DNA of 37,645 bases from Glutamicibacter sp. JC586 (GCF_009805585.1 NZ_VHIN01000001.1:1-37645), one strand, 5' to 3'. Numbered from the stretch's first letter, positions 25,428-33,549 are shown. The notes: generated from the letters alone by a model not told the origin. A program made the numbers and translations.

Positions 25428-26077
25428 AGCAGACCTGCGAGGTAAGTGGTGATCGCCGCATGTATTTCTGCGACGCTGAGTGTGGCGTCTACTACGAGAT
25501 AACGCTCGGGGTCACCGGCGGCCAACTCCAAGAAGGCGTTACGGATGCGCTCGTGGAAATCGTCGGGTTCAGCTTCAAGACGGTCCGCGGCTTCCACGCC
25601 GCCGCCGGCCGCGACACGACGGGCTCGACCGTCGGCCGCAGAAATGTCCAAAATGATCGTCACATCAGGCTTAAGGCCGTCGGTGGCGAAGTCATTAATC
25701 TGGGCGACCGCGTCAAAACCTAGGGCACGGCCCATGCCTTGGTAGGCCAAAGAAGAATCTACAAAACGGTCGCAAATCACGTGACTTCCAGCGTTCAATG
25801 CGGGGGCAATAAGCTGCTGTACGTGGGCCGCTCGGGCTGCGGAATAGATCAAGGCCTCGGTGCGAGAGTCAATCTCACCGTGGCCGTGTTCGAGTACCAA
25901 AGAGCGCAGCGCCTCACTAATTTGGGTTCCACCGGGCTCACGAGTGGTGACGACCTGGGACCCTCGGGCTTCCAACCATTGCTGGGCCATCGCGACCTGG
26001 GTAGATTTGCCTGCACCGTCGCCGCCTTCAAAGGCAATAAACAGTCCACGGGCCGGCGCGCTCGATTTGTTACTCAC
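25424..26077 (-). CDS. tmk: Thymidylate kinase
   Basis: A 217-residue dTMP kinase, converting dTMP and ATP to dTDP. The P-loop EGGDGAGKST is near residue 20, TTREPGGT is the DR-region helper and CDRFVDSSLAYQG carries the family DRxxxSxxAYQ motif. The start is a GTG at 26077. AGAGGG touches it and is too close for a ribosome site, but TAGGCT (26084-26089) lies 6 nt upstream, suggesting a leaderless transcript. First gene of the tmk-holB pair. It is divergent from the trans-sulfuration gene. Confidence 0.96.
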   Translation of the reverse strand: MSNKSSAPARGLFIAFEGGDGAGKSTQVAMAQQWLEARGSQVVTTREPGGTQISEALRSLVLEHGHGEIDSRTEALIYSAARAAHVQQLIAPALNAGSHVICDRFVDSSLAYQGMGRALGFDAVAQINDFATDGLKPDVTIILDISAADGRARRVAAGGGVEAADRLEAEPDDFHERIRNAFLELAAGDPERYLVVDATLSVAEIHAAITTYLAGLL

Positions 26078-26200
26078 CCCTCTAGCCTATCCAAGGTAAA
26101 GCTATTCATCTGCATGCCTTCGGCGCTGATCGTCGGTAATTCGCGAAATGTAATGAAATCGATCCGTGGCCAACCCGAGCCCGAGCGTAAAGTTTTCCCT

Positions 26201-27358
26201 ATGAACTCAAGCAGCACACCGTCAGCACCCCGTACGCAGTGGGATCCAAAGACTCTCATCGTTGCAGGTGGCCGACCGGCTCACGCAGTGGATGCCCCAG
26301 TGAATTTCCCGGTGACGTTCACCTCCACCTATCACTCTCAGGGTGTAGCAGCCGCCGATGAACGGGTTTATGCACGATTCTCCAACCCCACTTGGGACCC
26401 GTTTGAAGAGGTTTTGGGGCAGCTTGAAGTTGCGACGCTACCTGCCTTGGTGTTCTCTTCAGGCATGGCGGCGATCGCTGCGGCGCTAAGCCTGGTGCCG
26501 GCCGGGGGAGTAATGGTCATGCCAAAGCACTCCTATAACGGTTCCTTGGCATTGACCTCGGAATTGGAAGCCGCTGGTCGATTGGTTGTTCGCCCGGTAG
26601 ACATTGCCGATACCGACGAGGTTATTGCCGCACTTGAGGGCGCGCACGTGCTCTGGGTGGAATCACCGACCAATCCGATGCTTGAAGTTGCAGACCTACC
26701 CGTGTTGCTCAGTGAAACCAAGGCCCGGGGAATCTTGTCCATCGTGGACAATACTTTTGCCACCCCGCTGTTGCAGCAACCGCTGACCCATGGAGCGGAC
26801 GTGGTGGTTCACTCAGTGACCAAGTATCTCTCTGGTCACTCTGATGTCATCATGGGCGCCATCGTGACCAGCGATGAAAAGCTGCATGGCGCCGTGCACG
26901 GGTACCGAACGCTCCACGGAGCTATTGCTTCGCCAATGGATACCTTCTTGGCATTGCGTGGCGTACGGACCATGTCGGTACGGCTAGAACGTTCGCAAAA
27001 CAACAGCCAAATTCTTGCCCAGCGTTTGATCGAGCACCCCAACGTCCAAGGCGTGCGATACCCAGGGCTGGAAAACGATCCGGGACACCAGCGAGCCGCT
27101 GGGCTGATGGGAAGCTTCGGATCGGTCATCGCCTTCCAAGCTGGCACCAGTACCGATGACGCCGACAAGGTGATTGCTGCCTTTAAGCTGATCACCGGCG
27201 CGACGTCTCTGGGCGGAGTGGAAACCTTGGCCGAGCGCAGGGCTCGGCATGCTTCCGAACCGGCCAGCGTGCCCGAGAATCTCATCCGACTTTCGGTGGG
27301 TATCGAAGAGGTCGAAGATCTCTGGACCGATTTGAAGCAGGCACTGGATCAACTCTGA
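26201..27358 (+). CDS. Trans-sulfuration PLP enzyme (cystathionine gamma-synthase/lyase family)
   Basis: A 385-residue fold-type I pyridoxal-phosphate enzyme of sulfur amino acid metabolism. It shows YARFSNPTWDPFEEVLGQLE, SSGMAAIAAAL, the WVESPTNPMLEV segment with the PLP-contacting region, and the catalytic lysine in HSVTKYLSGHSDVIMG, then GVETLAERRARHA. Whether it is a cystathionine gamma-synthase, gamma-lyase or a relative such as methionine gamma-lyase cannot be settled by eye. The start at 26201 has TAAAGT 7 nt upstream (26188-26193) and no Shine-Dalgarno; the open frame extends far back only because the reverse strand codes for tmk. Single-gene unit. Confidence 0.93.
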   Translation: MNSSSTPSAPRTQWDPKTLIVAGGRPAHAVDAPVNFPVTFTSTYHSQGVAAADERVYARFSNPTWDPFEEVLGQLEVATLPALVFSSGMAAIAAALSLVPAGGVMVMPKHSYNGSLALTSELEAAGRLVVRPVDIADTDEVIAALEGAHVLWVESPTNPMLEVADLPVLLSETKARGILSIVDNTFATPLLQQPLTHGADVVVHSVTKYLSGHSDVIMGAIVTSDEKLHGAVHGYRTLHGAIASPMDTFLALRGVRTMSVRLERSQNNSQILAQRLIEHPNVQGVRYPGLENDPGHQRAAGLMGSFGSVIAFQAGTSTDDADKVIAAFKLITGATSLGGVETLAERRARHASEPASVPENLIRLSVGIEEVEDLWTDLKQALDQL

Positions 27359-27406
27359 TGCGTGGCAGTGCCAGAATTCGACACCATGCAAAGGTAGAGT
27401 AAAAGC

Positions 27407-27724
27407 ATGTCCATGATGCATGTCGCTCTTCTCATCGAGCGCTACCTGATGCTGGCCCTGAGCGTGATTATTTTGGTTCTCGCGCTCTGGGCGCTGATCG
27501 ACTGCCTGCGCCAAGGCGCCACGCGTTTTGCCCAAGAAGGCAAACGAACTAAGGGCTTCTGGATCGGGTTGACGGTGGCCAGCGCGGTCGTTTCGCTGCT
27601 CGGCGTAGTGAGCAACGGTGGAATTGGTTTCCTTCAGCTCATCGGTGCCTGCATCGCCTGTGTCTACCTTGCTGACGTGAAGCCGGCCGTGAGCGGTAAA
27701 GGTGGCGGCTGGTATAACTACTAG
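27407..27724 (+). CDS. DUF2516 family membrane protein
   Basis: A 105-residue actinobacterial DUF2516 protein with two to three membrane segments: residues about 12-35 (LMLALSVIILVLALWALIDC), 51-66 (FWIGLTVASAVVSLLG) and 72-86 (IGFLQLIGACIACVY). A basic cytoplasmic loop (RQGATRFAQEGKRTKG) lies between the first two. The function of the family is unknown. TAGAGT lies 6 nt before the ATG and there is no good ribosome site, so the transcript is probably leaderless. It stands between the trans-sulfuration gene and gpmA. Confidence 0.88.
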   Translation: MSMMHVALLIERYLMLALSVIILVLALWALIDCLRQGATRFAQEGKRTKGFWIGLTVASAVVSLLGVVSNGGIGFLQLIGACIACVYLADVKPAVSGKGGGWYNY

Positions 27725-27750
27725 CCCCGGTCGACTAACCACAGATTTTC

Positions 27751-27788
27751 AAGACCCGCATCCCGTCATGGACGGTGCTGCGGGTCTT
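27751..27788 (+). terminator. Terminator after the DUF2516 gene
   Basis: A 10-bp stem AAGACCCGCA/TGCGGGTCTT with a further inner CGTC/GACG pairing, followed by a short T-rich stretch. Confidence 0.6.
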
Positions 27789-27853
27789 CTCAATTAGTGA
27801 ACTCTCCTTAACTTTGGCGCATCGGGCTACCTGCATTGGCTAGGATGGATTGT

Positions 27854-28600
27854 ATGAGTCACACTTTGATCTTGCTTCGCCACGGGCAGAGCGAATGGAA
27901 CGAAAAGAATCTATTCACCGGTTGGTACGACGTATCGCTGACCGAACAGGGCCGCGCTGAAGCTTCGCGCGGTGGCGAACTATTGGCAGAAGCCGGTTAC
28001 AAGCCTGAGGTACTTCACACCTCGTTGCTGACCCGCGCTATTGTCACCGCTAACTTGGCATTGGAAGCTGCCGGCCGTTCATGGATCCCGGTGAACCGCG
28101 ACTGGCGTCTGAATGAGCGCCACTACGGTGCACTGCAGGGTAAAGACAAGGCACAGACCTTGGCTGAATTCGGCGAAGAACAGTTCATGGAATGGCGCCG
28201 TAGCTACGACACCCCACCTCCAGCACTGGACGATTCTTCGGAATTCAGCCAGATCAACGATGAACGCTACGCGTCTCTGGGCGATTCCGCTCCACGCACC
28301 GAGTGCCTCAAGGATGTACTTGACCGCATGCTTCCTTACTGGGAAGAAAACATCAAGGCGGATCTGTCGGCCGGCAAGACCGTTATGGTTACTGCTCACG
28401 GCAACTCGCTGCGCGCCCTAGTTAAGCACCTTGACGGTATCAGCGATGAAGATATCGCCGGCCTGAACATCCCAACAGGCATTCCGCTGGTGTATGAGTT
28501 GGACGACAACTTCCAGCCAATCACCAAGGGTGGAACCTACCTGGATCCTGCTGCTGCAGCCGATGCCATCAAGGCCGTCGCGAACCAGGGTCGCAAGTAA
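27854..28600 (+). CDS. gpmA: 2,3-bisphosphoglycerate-dependent phosphoglycerate mutase
   Basis: A 248-residue glycolytic mutase that interconverts 3- and 2-phosphoglycerate through a phosphohistidine. The catalytic RHGQSEWN contains His10, followed by [29 protein letters not shown], and the second histidine in [11 protein letters not shown]. Its length and motifs match the dPGM family, not the cofactor-independent type. The start at 27854 is preferred over a TTG six codons earlier. TAGGAT lies 7 nt before it, and GGATGG could also act as a weak ribosome site. It is followed by a hairpin terminator. Confidence 0.97.
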   Translation: MSHTLILLRHGQSEWNEKNLFTGWYDVSLTEQGRAEASRGGELLAEAGYKPEVLHTSLLTRAIVTANLALEAAGRSWIPVNRDWRLNERHYGALQGKDKAQTLAEFGEEQFMEWRRSYDTPPPALDDSSEFSQINDERYASLGDSAPRTECLKDVLDRMLPYWEENIKADLSAGKTVMVTAHGNSLRALVKHLDGISDEDIAGLNIPTGIPLVYELDDNFQPITKGGTYLDPAAAADAIKAVANQGRK

Positions 28601-28613
28601 AACGCACTTTTCG

Positions 28614-28658
28614 GCGGCACCGGATCTGAAAAGCTTAGGCTTTCGAATTCGGTGCCGC
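28614..28658 (+). terminator. Terminator of gpmA
   Basis: A 9-bp outer stem GCGGCACCG/CGGTGCCGC with an interrupted inner stem, followed by TGTTCTGGTTTT. Confidence 0.7.
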
Positions 28659-28723
28659 TGTTCTGGTTTTAAGTGCCGAGACTTACCGAGAACAACCGCT
28701 GTGAGCGAAACAACTGCGCACGA

Positions 28724-28752
28724 TTGTATTTTTGGCATTAGTATGCTGTAAT
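28724..28752 (+). promoter_or_regulatory. Promoter of the DUF4193 gene
   Basis: TTGTAT (28724-28729), a 17-bp spacer and TGTAAT (28747-28752, five of six matches to TATAAT). The start codon lies 46 bp downstream. Confidence 0.5.
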
Positions 28753-28798
28753 CTCCTATTTCGAATAGGCTCAATGGCTCACGTTAGGAATGCAATTC

Positions 28799-29101
28799 GT
28801 GGCAACTGATTACGATGAAGTCCGCCCAGACGTTGCTGAGGCACGTAAGGCTTCTCTGGATGCGGTTAAGTCCGCAAACGCACCGGACGCAAAGTCCGTG
28901 GTGCGCGAGCTCGACGAAGCCGATCACACTGATGGAATGGATCTGCCAGGTGCAGATTTGTCCAATGAGGAATTGACGGTCACCGTTATTCCACAGAAAG
29001 ACGACGAGTTCATTTGTGGCTCGTGCTTCCTGATTCGCCACCGCTCACAGCTGGTACGCGAAGAAGGCAATGTAGGTTTCTGTGTAGAGTGCGAAGGCTA
29101 A
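28799..29101 (+). CDS. DUF4193 family protein with zinc-ribbon-like cysteines
   Basis: A 100-residue actinobacterial DUF4193 protein. It starts with ATDYDEVRPDV, is acidic in the middle (RELDEADHTDGMDLPGAD), and ends with CGSC and CVEC about twenty residues apart, a likely zinc site. The function of the family is unknown; the zinc site and high conservation suggest a role near transcription or translation. The GTG at 28799 is preferred because AGGA is 9 nt upstream; the ATG at 28790 directly follows the AGGA and is too close. Typical family length agrees with this start. Confidence 0.88.
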   Translation: MATDYDEVRPDVAEARKASLDAVKSANAPDAKSVVRELDEADHTDGMDLPGADLSNEELTVTVIPQKDDEFICGSCFLIRHRSQLVREEGNVGFCVECEG

Positions 29102-29141
29102 TAGCCGCTCTACACTGGCGCTAATAGTGCGCCGAACATGC

Positions 29142-29175
29142 CAAAGGCAGCCCACCAATCGGTGGGCTGCCTTTG
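29142..29175. terminator. Bidirectional terminator between the DUF4193 gene and phoU
   Basis: A 15-bp perfect stem CAAAGGCAGCCCACC/GGTGGGCTGCCTTTG with an AATC loop, between convergent genes. Confidence 0.85.
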
Positions 29176-29211
29176 TTCTAGGGTCTTAAGCAGCAGAAGT
29201 TGCTTTCGGGG

Positions 29212-29865
29212 CTAAGCGTCCGAAGGATCCCACTCGCCGGTCACCAGGTAGGTCACCTTGCGGGCCACGGAAACACCGTGGTCTCCAAAGCGTTCTAGGT
29301 AGCGGCTGGTCAGCGATACATCGACGGTAGTCGGGGCCGAAACATCCCAATCATCGGCGGCGATCTGGGTGAATACACTGGAGTGCAGACGGTCGACCTC
29401 ATGGTTCAGCTCGATGATCTTGGCCGCAATGGCCAAGTCGCGAGTATCAAGAAGCGTAGCGACCTGATTTGCAATCTGAATGTCTATCGAGGCCATCTGC
29501 GCGAATGTGCCAGCAATCTTTTCAGGGATAGCCTGCGCTGGGAAACGCAAACGGGCCAACTGAGCAAGGTGACGGGCGAGGTCGCCCATGCGCTCCAGCG
29601 AGGCACTCATGCGCAGCGATCCCACGATCATGCGCAAGTCGCTGGCCACCGGTCCCTGAAGAGCCAAGGTATCAATAGCGCGCTCATCGAGCTGGTTCTG
29701 GAGGAAATCAATTTTCGCGTCTGCGGCGATGACTTCTTGAGCTAGATCAACATCGGCGTTGGCCAGTGAGTCCCAAGCCCGATCCATGGCAGTTGCTACT
29801 TGGTTGGCCATCTCAATGAGTTCTTCGCCAATTTGTTGTAGATCTGCTTGGAAAACCTTACGCAT
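29212..29865 (-). CDS. phoU: Phosphate transport system regulatory protein PhoU
   Basis: A 217-residue all-helical protein with two PhoU repeats, each a three-helix bundle. The first has MRKVFQADLQQIGEELIEMA and ending DTLALQGPVASDLRMIVGSL; the second ends with SRYLERFGDHGVSVARKV, the family's E-R-x-x-D-H metal-binding pattern. PhoU links the Pst transporter to the phosphate-sensing kinase and keeps it quiet when phosphate is plentiful. The start at 29865 has AAAGGAA; the open frame extends upstream without ribosome site. It is divergent from senX3-regX3, as in other Actinobacteria, with a PHO box between. Confidence 0.95.
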   Translation of the reverse strand: MRKVFQADLQQIGEELIEMANQVATAMDRAWDSLANADVDLAQEVIAADAKIDFLQNQLDERAIDTLALQGPVASDLRMIVGSLRMSASLERMGDLARHLAQLARLRFPAQAIPEKIAGTFAQMASIDIQIANQVATLLDTRDLAIAAKIIELNHEVDRLHSSVFTQIAADDWDVSAPTTVDVSLTSRYLERFGDHGVSVARKVTYLVTGEWDPSDA

Positions 29866-29947
29866 AGCAGTTCCTTTCGAGTGTTCGTTCCCATGCCATT
29901 CGGTGACTGCTTTGCCAGCCAACCGCCCCACAACAGATTTATGGCAT

Positions 29948-29968
29948 GGTGGAGGGTCTTACTCCACC
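29948..29968 (-). promoter_or_regulatory. Hairpin in the phoU leader
   Basis: A 7-bp inverted repeat GGTGGAG/CTCCACC with a 7-nt loop lies between the likely phoU promoter and its start codon, which is far away (about 80 bp). A role in attenuation is possible but unproven. Confidence 0.35.
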
Positions 29969-30002
29969 CTGTCAGCGGGTGATTAACGAATATGCCACTA
30001 AA

Positions 30003-30024
30003 CGTGAACGTTTGGTGAACAGCG
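30003..30024 (-). promoter_or_regulatory. PHO box between phoU and senX3
   Basis: Two 11-bp direct repeats, read on the minus strand as GTTCACC-AAAC-GTTCACG, match the actinobacterial PhoP/RegX3 box (GTTCACC every 11 bp). The promoter-proximal GTTCAC could sit at the -35 of phoU, with GTTAAT 16 bp further as -10. Confidence 0.6.
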
Positions 30025-30091
30025 CGCCGAATAAGCCTTTTTTGCGTCATTTAGGCCAGTAGGTACCCATAGGTGAAGTTAGGCTAAAAGG

Positions 30092-31306
30092 GTGAACGAT
30101 GTGATCTCGACTCTGATAGCTGGAGTCCTCGGTCTTGCCTTGGGAATTGTTGGCGTTATTGCTTTCCGAATATCTCAGCGACGAACCGCTAGGCTGCCGC
30201 AAGTTGATGAGCCGCTGTTGCCTGAAGGTGCAGCTGCCGTCCTATCGGTCATTGGTCGCGCCTTCGTGATCCTTGACGATGTAGACGGCGTTGTGCGAGC
30301 CAATCCGGCGTCCTACGCCTATGGGCTAGTCAGAGGCCATACACTCGTGCACAACGAACTCCAGAGTCTGGTGCGTCAGGTTCGCGCCGACGGCGTGATC
30401 GCTGAAAGTCAGTACGAGCTGCAACGATCAACCCTTGGTGCCGGTCAGCTGATCGTGCATGTACGGGTGGCCCCGCTGGGTGATGAGTACATCCTGCTCT
30501 TGGCCGATGACAGGACCGAGATTACTCGAACCGAAGCGATGCGAAACGACTTCGTCGCCAACGTCTCCCATGAGCTTAAAACCCCGGTCGGAGCGATCTC
30601 TCTGCTTGCAGAAGCGATCACTGAAGCTGCTGATGACCCCACTGCCGTGCTTCGCTTCTCTACACGAATGCATAAAGAATCGCGCAGGCTTGCGGCCCTG
30701 GTCCAGGACATTATTGAGCTCTCCAGGCTTCAAGCCAGCGATGCGATTGTGCAGGGCAAGGAAGTGAATATCGATTCCGTGGTGGCTGAAGCCGTGGACC
30801 GCAGCCATTTGATCGCTGAGGAAAAAGGTATTTCTATTACCGTTGGCGGCCATCTCGAAGAGACCGTATTGGGCGACCCAGACCTGCTGATGACAGCGGT
30901 GCGAAATTTGATCGACAACGCGATTCGCTACTCGCCAGAAAATACCAAGGTAGGTGTGGGAATCAGACAGCGAGACGGTTACGCTCAAATCTCGGTCACC
31001 GACCAAGGGCCAGGGATTTCCGCCGAGGAACAGGAACGCGTCTTTGAGCGTTTCTACCGCGTTGACTCTGCTCGCTCACGGCAAACTGGCGGTACCGGCT
31101 TAGGATTGAGCATCGTCAAACACGTGCTGGCTAACCATGGCGGCGAAGTATCACTGTGGTCGCAGCCCGGCCACGGCTCAACATTCACCCTTAGACTTCC
31201 CTTAGCGGATGAAGAACCGGCGAGCTCTTTTGTTCTTGCCGACGAGAAGATGAAGGAACAAGCGGTCGAGGCTCGGACCTCAGACCGTAAAGGAGGACGA
31301 CGATGA
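30092..31306 (+). CDS. senX3: Sensor histidine kinase SenX3 (PhoR-type)
   Basis: A 404-residue kinase with one N-terminal membrane helix (about residues 5-25), a PAS-like cytoplasmic domain (about 45-140), a HisKA domain with the phospho-accepting His in NVSHELKTPVGA, and a HATPase domain with NLIDNAIRYSP (N box), DQGPGI (G1) and GGTGLGLSIVKH (G2). It phosphorylates RegX3 when phosphate is limiting, restrained by PhoU. The C-terminus overlaps the regX3 start as ATGA. The GTG at 30092 lies 6 nt after TAGGCT (30080-30085), as at other leaderless genes; a second GTG at 30101 has AAAGG 8 nt upstream and is an alternative. Confidence 0.95.
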   Translation: MNDVISTLIAGVLGLALGIVGVIAFRISQRRTARLPQVDEPLLPEGAAAVLSVIGRAFVILDDVDGVVRANPASYAYGLVRGHTLVHNELQSLVRQVRADGVIAESQYELQRSTLGAGQLIVHVRVAPLGDEYILLLADDRTEITRTEAMRNDFVANVSHELKTPVGAISLLAEAITEAADDPTAVLRFSTRMHKESRRLAALVQDIIELSRLQASDAIVQGKEVNIDSVVAEAVDRSHLIAEEKGISITVGGHLEETVLGDPDLLMTAVRNLIDNAIRYSPENTKVGVGIRQRDGYAQISVTDQGPGISAEEQERVFERFYRVDSARSRQTGGTGLGLSIVKHVLANHGGEVSLWSQPGHGSTFTLRLPLADEEPASSFVLADEKMKEQAVEARTSDRKGGRR

Positions 31307-31983
31307 CCCGCATATTGATCGTAGAGGATGAGGAATCACTCTCAGACCCACTGTCTTTCCTGCTGGAACGTGAAGGCTTTGAAGTACGAATCGCTGACGA
31401 TGGACTGGTCGCGGTGACGGAATTTGAACGTCACGGCGCAGACTTGGTGCTGTTGGACCTGATGCTGCCAGGGCAGCCAGGTACGGAGGTAATCCGACAG
31501 ATTCGCCTGAACAGTCAGGTACCGGTCATCATGCTCACCGCGAAGGATTCCGAAATCGACAAGGTGGTTGGCCTAGAACTTGGCGCCGACGACTACGTCA
31601 CCAAACCGTACTCCTCACGCGAACTACTGGCACGCATCCGTGCGGTGTTGCGTCGCCAGGGTGAAGCTGAAGAACTGATCAGTAATGTGGTGACCGCAGG
31701 ACCTGTGCGCATGGATGTGGAGCGCCACATGGTCTCGGTTGATAACGCCGAGGTTTCCATGCCCCTGAAGGAATTTGAGTTGCTGGAGATGCTGTTGCGC
31801 AATGCCGGTCGAGTACTTACCCGCGGCCAACTCATCGACCGGGTATGGGGCAGTGACTACGTGGGGGATACCAAGACCTTGGACGTGCATGTGAAACGAT
31901 TGCGTTCCAAGATTGAACCAGATCCGGCTTCGCCAGAACATCTGGTCACCGTGCGCGGTTTGGGTTACAAATTTGTTGCGTAG
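31303..31983 (+). CDS. regX3: Response regulator RegX3 (PhoP-type, OmpR/PhoB family)
   Basis: A 226-residue two-domain regulator. The receiver has the acidic pair in VEDEE, the phospho-accepting Asp52 in LLDLMLP, the Thr in IMLTAKD and the Lys in VTKPY; the C-terminal winged helix has LKEFELLEMLLRNAG and TKTLDVHVKRLRSKIE with RGLGYKF. Phosphorylated by SenX3, it activates phosphate-starvation genes at PHO boxes such as the one upstream. The ATG overlaps the senX3 stop and has AAGGAGG at good distance. A strong hairpin follows. Confidence 0.96.
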   Translation: MTRILIVEDEESLSDPLSFLLEREGFEVRIADDGLVAVTEFERHGADLVLLDLMLPGQPGTEVIRQIRLNSQVPVIMLTAKDSEIDKVVGLELGADDYVTKPYSSRELLARIRAVLRRQGEAEELISNVVTAGPVRMDVERHMVSVDNAEVSMPLKEFELLEMLLRNAGRVLTRGQLIDRVWGSDYVGDTKTLDVHVKRLRSKIEPDPASPEHLVTVRGLGYKFVA

Positions 31984-32013
31984 TTTTTCAAACTAGCAAG
32001 GACTGCTTAAAGC

Positions 32014-32057
32014 AATGAGCCTCGGGAAGAATCATTCGATTCTTCCCGAGGCTCATT
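32014..32057. terminator. Bidirectional terminator of regX3 and the lipoprotein gene
   Basis: A 20-bp perfect stem starting AATGAGCCTCGGG with an ATTC loop, midway between convergent genes. Confidence 0.85.
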
Positions 32058-32066
32058 ACTTTGTGC

Positions 32067-32606
32067 TTAGTGCTCCGAGGTTGCGTGGCTCTCGGTAGCC
32101 TTCAGGTGCTCGGTAACCGAAGCGTCGGAACCGCCTGGTACGAAGTCGCGGTACTCCGCCAAGGTGCCGTCAACTACTGGGACGCTGAAGTCCACGTTAT
32201 CGCCATTGGCGGAGAAAACGGTTTTGGCATGTTCGCCAGCCTTGATGTCAAGGTTCGCGATGACCTTCTGGTTGGCATCGTCTTCCAGCTTTACGGACTT
32301 GTCGGCAGGAACCGAGATAGTCACTGGGCTAGCGCTAGCAGCCTTGACGGAAAGGGTCAGCGCCGAATCGGTGTCGTTAACCACGGAACCAATCAGGCGA
32401 GCCTTGCTGCCATCGCTGTTGGTAACGAACATCAGGTTGCGAACCTGTGCGTCGGCGACGTCTACGTTGATGCCATCGCTGGCAGCGTAGTCGGTGTTGG
32501 TGGCCTGCTCGTTGATGGCGCCACAGCTGGTGACACCGAATGCCAGGGCAGCCACAGCGAGGGACGCGGCAATTCGACGTCCAGCGGTCATGCGTGCGGT
32601 GATCAC
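32067..32606 (-). CDS. Lipoprotein of unknown function
   Basis: A 179-residue exported protein. The N-terminus is a lipoprotein signal: basic MITARMTAGRR, a hydrophobic AASLAVAALAF core and the lipobox VTSC with the cysteine near residue 28. The mature part has INVDVADAQVRNLMFVTNSD and VNDTDSALTLSV, an immunoglobulin-like beta-sandwich look, which resembles the LpqE-type lipoproteins of mycobacteria. No catalytic motif is seen. The GTG start has GAGGAG 8 nt upstream. It lies beside the phosphate two-component genes and diverges from carD. A role at the cell surface is likely but its function is unknown. Confidence 0.85.
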   Translation of the reverse strand: MITARMTAGRRIAASLAVAALAFGVTSCGAINEQATNTDYAASDGINVDVADAQVRNLMFVTNSDGSKARLIGSVVNDTDSALTLSVKAASASPVTISVPADKSVKLEDDANQKVIANLDIKAGEHAKTVFSANGDNVDFSVPVVDGTLAEYRDFVPGGSDASVTEHLKATESHATSEH

Positions 32607-32794
32607 GACACTAACTCCTCGGTGAGAATAATGAGTTGCTTCGGTTCATGGTCTACCGAATCGACTCCACCTAGGGTGAGGGGCAACTCGCAAAAAAGAC
32701 CACGATTACCTCTAAGCCTAGCTGTTTTTCACACAAAGACGCGATTTAGCGACGTGCAACACACACTTTTCGACAAGAAGTAGAGAACCAAGTT

Positions 32795-32820
32795 GGGAAT
32801 AAGGGGTATGGAACTTTGTT
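32795..32820 (+). promoter_or_regulatory. Possible sigma-R/sigma-H-type promoter upstream of carD
   Basis: GGGAAT (32795-32800), a 17-bp spacer, and GTT (32818-32820) match the thiol-oxidative-stress ECF sigma-factor consensus GGGAAT-N16/17-GTT. The site points toward carD, with about 140 bp to its start. Confidence 0.45.
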
Positions 32821-32895
32821 CGTCGTACTCTCTTCCTACCATGTTTCTCTTGCGAATGGAAGAGGTGAATCCCCGTGAATTCGCGGTTATATAGG

Positions 32896-32934
32896 GCGCA
32901 AACGAGGATTTGTGGAGCGCAAACATGTTAGACT
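32896..32934 (+). promoter_or_regulatory. carD -10 element and GCGCAAAC direct repeats
   Basis: TAGACT (32929-32934) is a good -10 about 26 bp before the carD start, with no recognisable -35. GCGCAAAC occurs at 32896-32903 and 32917-32924, exactly 21 bp (two helical turns) apart. The spacing suggests a protein-binding site on one face of the DNA. Confidence 0.45.
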
Positions 32935-32960
32935 AGGTAGTGGGAAAGGGGTTTATCCAC

Positions 32961-33446
32961 ATGGTTTTTGAGGTTGGCGAGACTGTTGTCTACCCGCACC
33001 ACGGTGCCGCAATGATCGAAGAGATCAAGATGCGCAAGATCAAGGGCGAAGAGAAAATGTATCTCAAGCTCAAGGTGGCTCAGGGCGACCTGACCATCGA
33101 AGTTCCAGCTGAGAACGTTGATCTGGTTGGCGTGCGTGACGTGGTAGGTCAGGAAGGCTTGGACCATGTGTTCGATGTCCTTCGTGCTGAATTTACTGAA
33201 GAGCCGACCAACTGGTCGCGCCGCTACAAGGCAAATGTCGAGAAGCTAGCTTCCGGCGATGTCATCAAGGTTGCAGAGGTCGTTCGTGACCTTTGGCGCC
33301 GAGAAAATGATCGTGGCCTGTCCGCCGGCGAAAAGCGCATGCTGGCCAAGGCTCGTCAGGTATTGATCAGCGAATTGGCTCTGGCCAAGGACCTGGATGA
33401 AACCAAGGCCGAAGGCCTGCTGGATGAGGTTTTGGCTTCGGCCTAA
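32961..33446 (+). CDS. carD: RNA polymerase-binding transcription factor CarD
   Basis: A 161-residue CarD. Its N-terminal Tudor-like RNA-polymerase-interacting domain begins [20 protein letters not shown] and contains [16 protein letters not shown]; the C-terminal helical DNA-binding domain has [33 protein letters not shown] and the Trp that wedges the promoter bubble. It stabilises open promoter complexes, notably at rRNA promoters, and is usually essential. The start at 32961 (MVFEVG) has GAAAGGGG upstream and is the family's usual beginning. A GTG at 32940, in frame and 5 nt after TAGACT, is a possible leaderless alternative. Confidence 0.97.
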   Translation: MVFEVGETVVYPHHGAAMIEEIKMRKIKGEEKMYLKLKVAQGDLTIEVPAENVDLVGVRDVVGQEGLDHVFDVLRAEFTEEPTNWSRRYKANVEKLASGDVIKVAEVVRDLWRRENDRGLSAGEKRMLAKARQVLISELALAKDLDETKAEGLLDEVLASA

Positions 33447-33468
33447 ACAAAACTCCTACGTGCATCTT

Positions 33469-33496
33469 GCCGTGAAACGTTTCCGCGTTTCACGGC
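33469..33496 (+). terminator. Hairpin after carD
   Basis: An 11-bp perfect stem GCCGTGAAACG/CGTTTCACGGC with a 6-nt loop. The T run is poor; terminator by position. Confidence 0.6.
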
Positions 33497-33549
33497 TGTT
33501 GCCGTTAAAGCCCCAATGAAGCACCAGCGCGCACGATAAGCTGAGCGTT

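Larger units (their letters stand above)
32607..32960 (+). other. Long intergenic region in front of carD
   Basis: About 354 bp without a gene. It holds the upstream part of the lipoprotein gene, a sigma-R/sigma-H-like promoter (32795-32820), and the carD-near -10 TAGACT (32929-32934) with two GCGCAAAC repeats. Short open frames here have no ribosome site and are not supported. Confidence 0.5.

Noticed and set aside
25739-26200. Long N-terminal extension of the trans-sulfuration enzyme open frame
   Set aside because: It lies antisense to tmk, has no ribosome site or family similarity, and the known enzyme family begins near 26201.
26984-27742. 252-codon open frame on the minus strand opposite the trans-sulfuration and DUF2516 genes
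   Set aside because: It covers two well-supported genes on the other strand and their promoter; no domain is visible.
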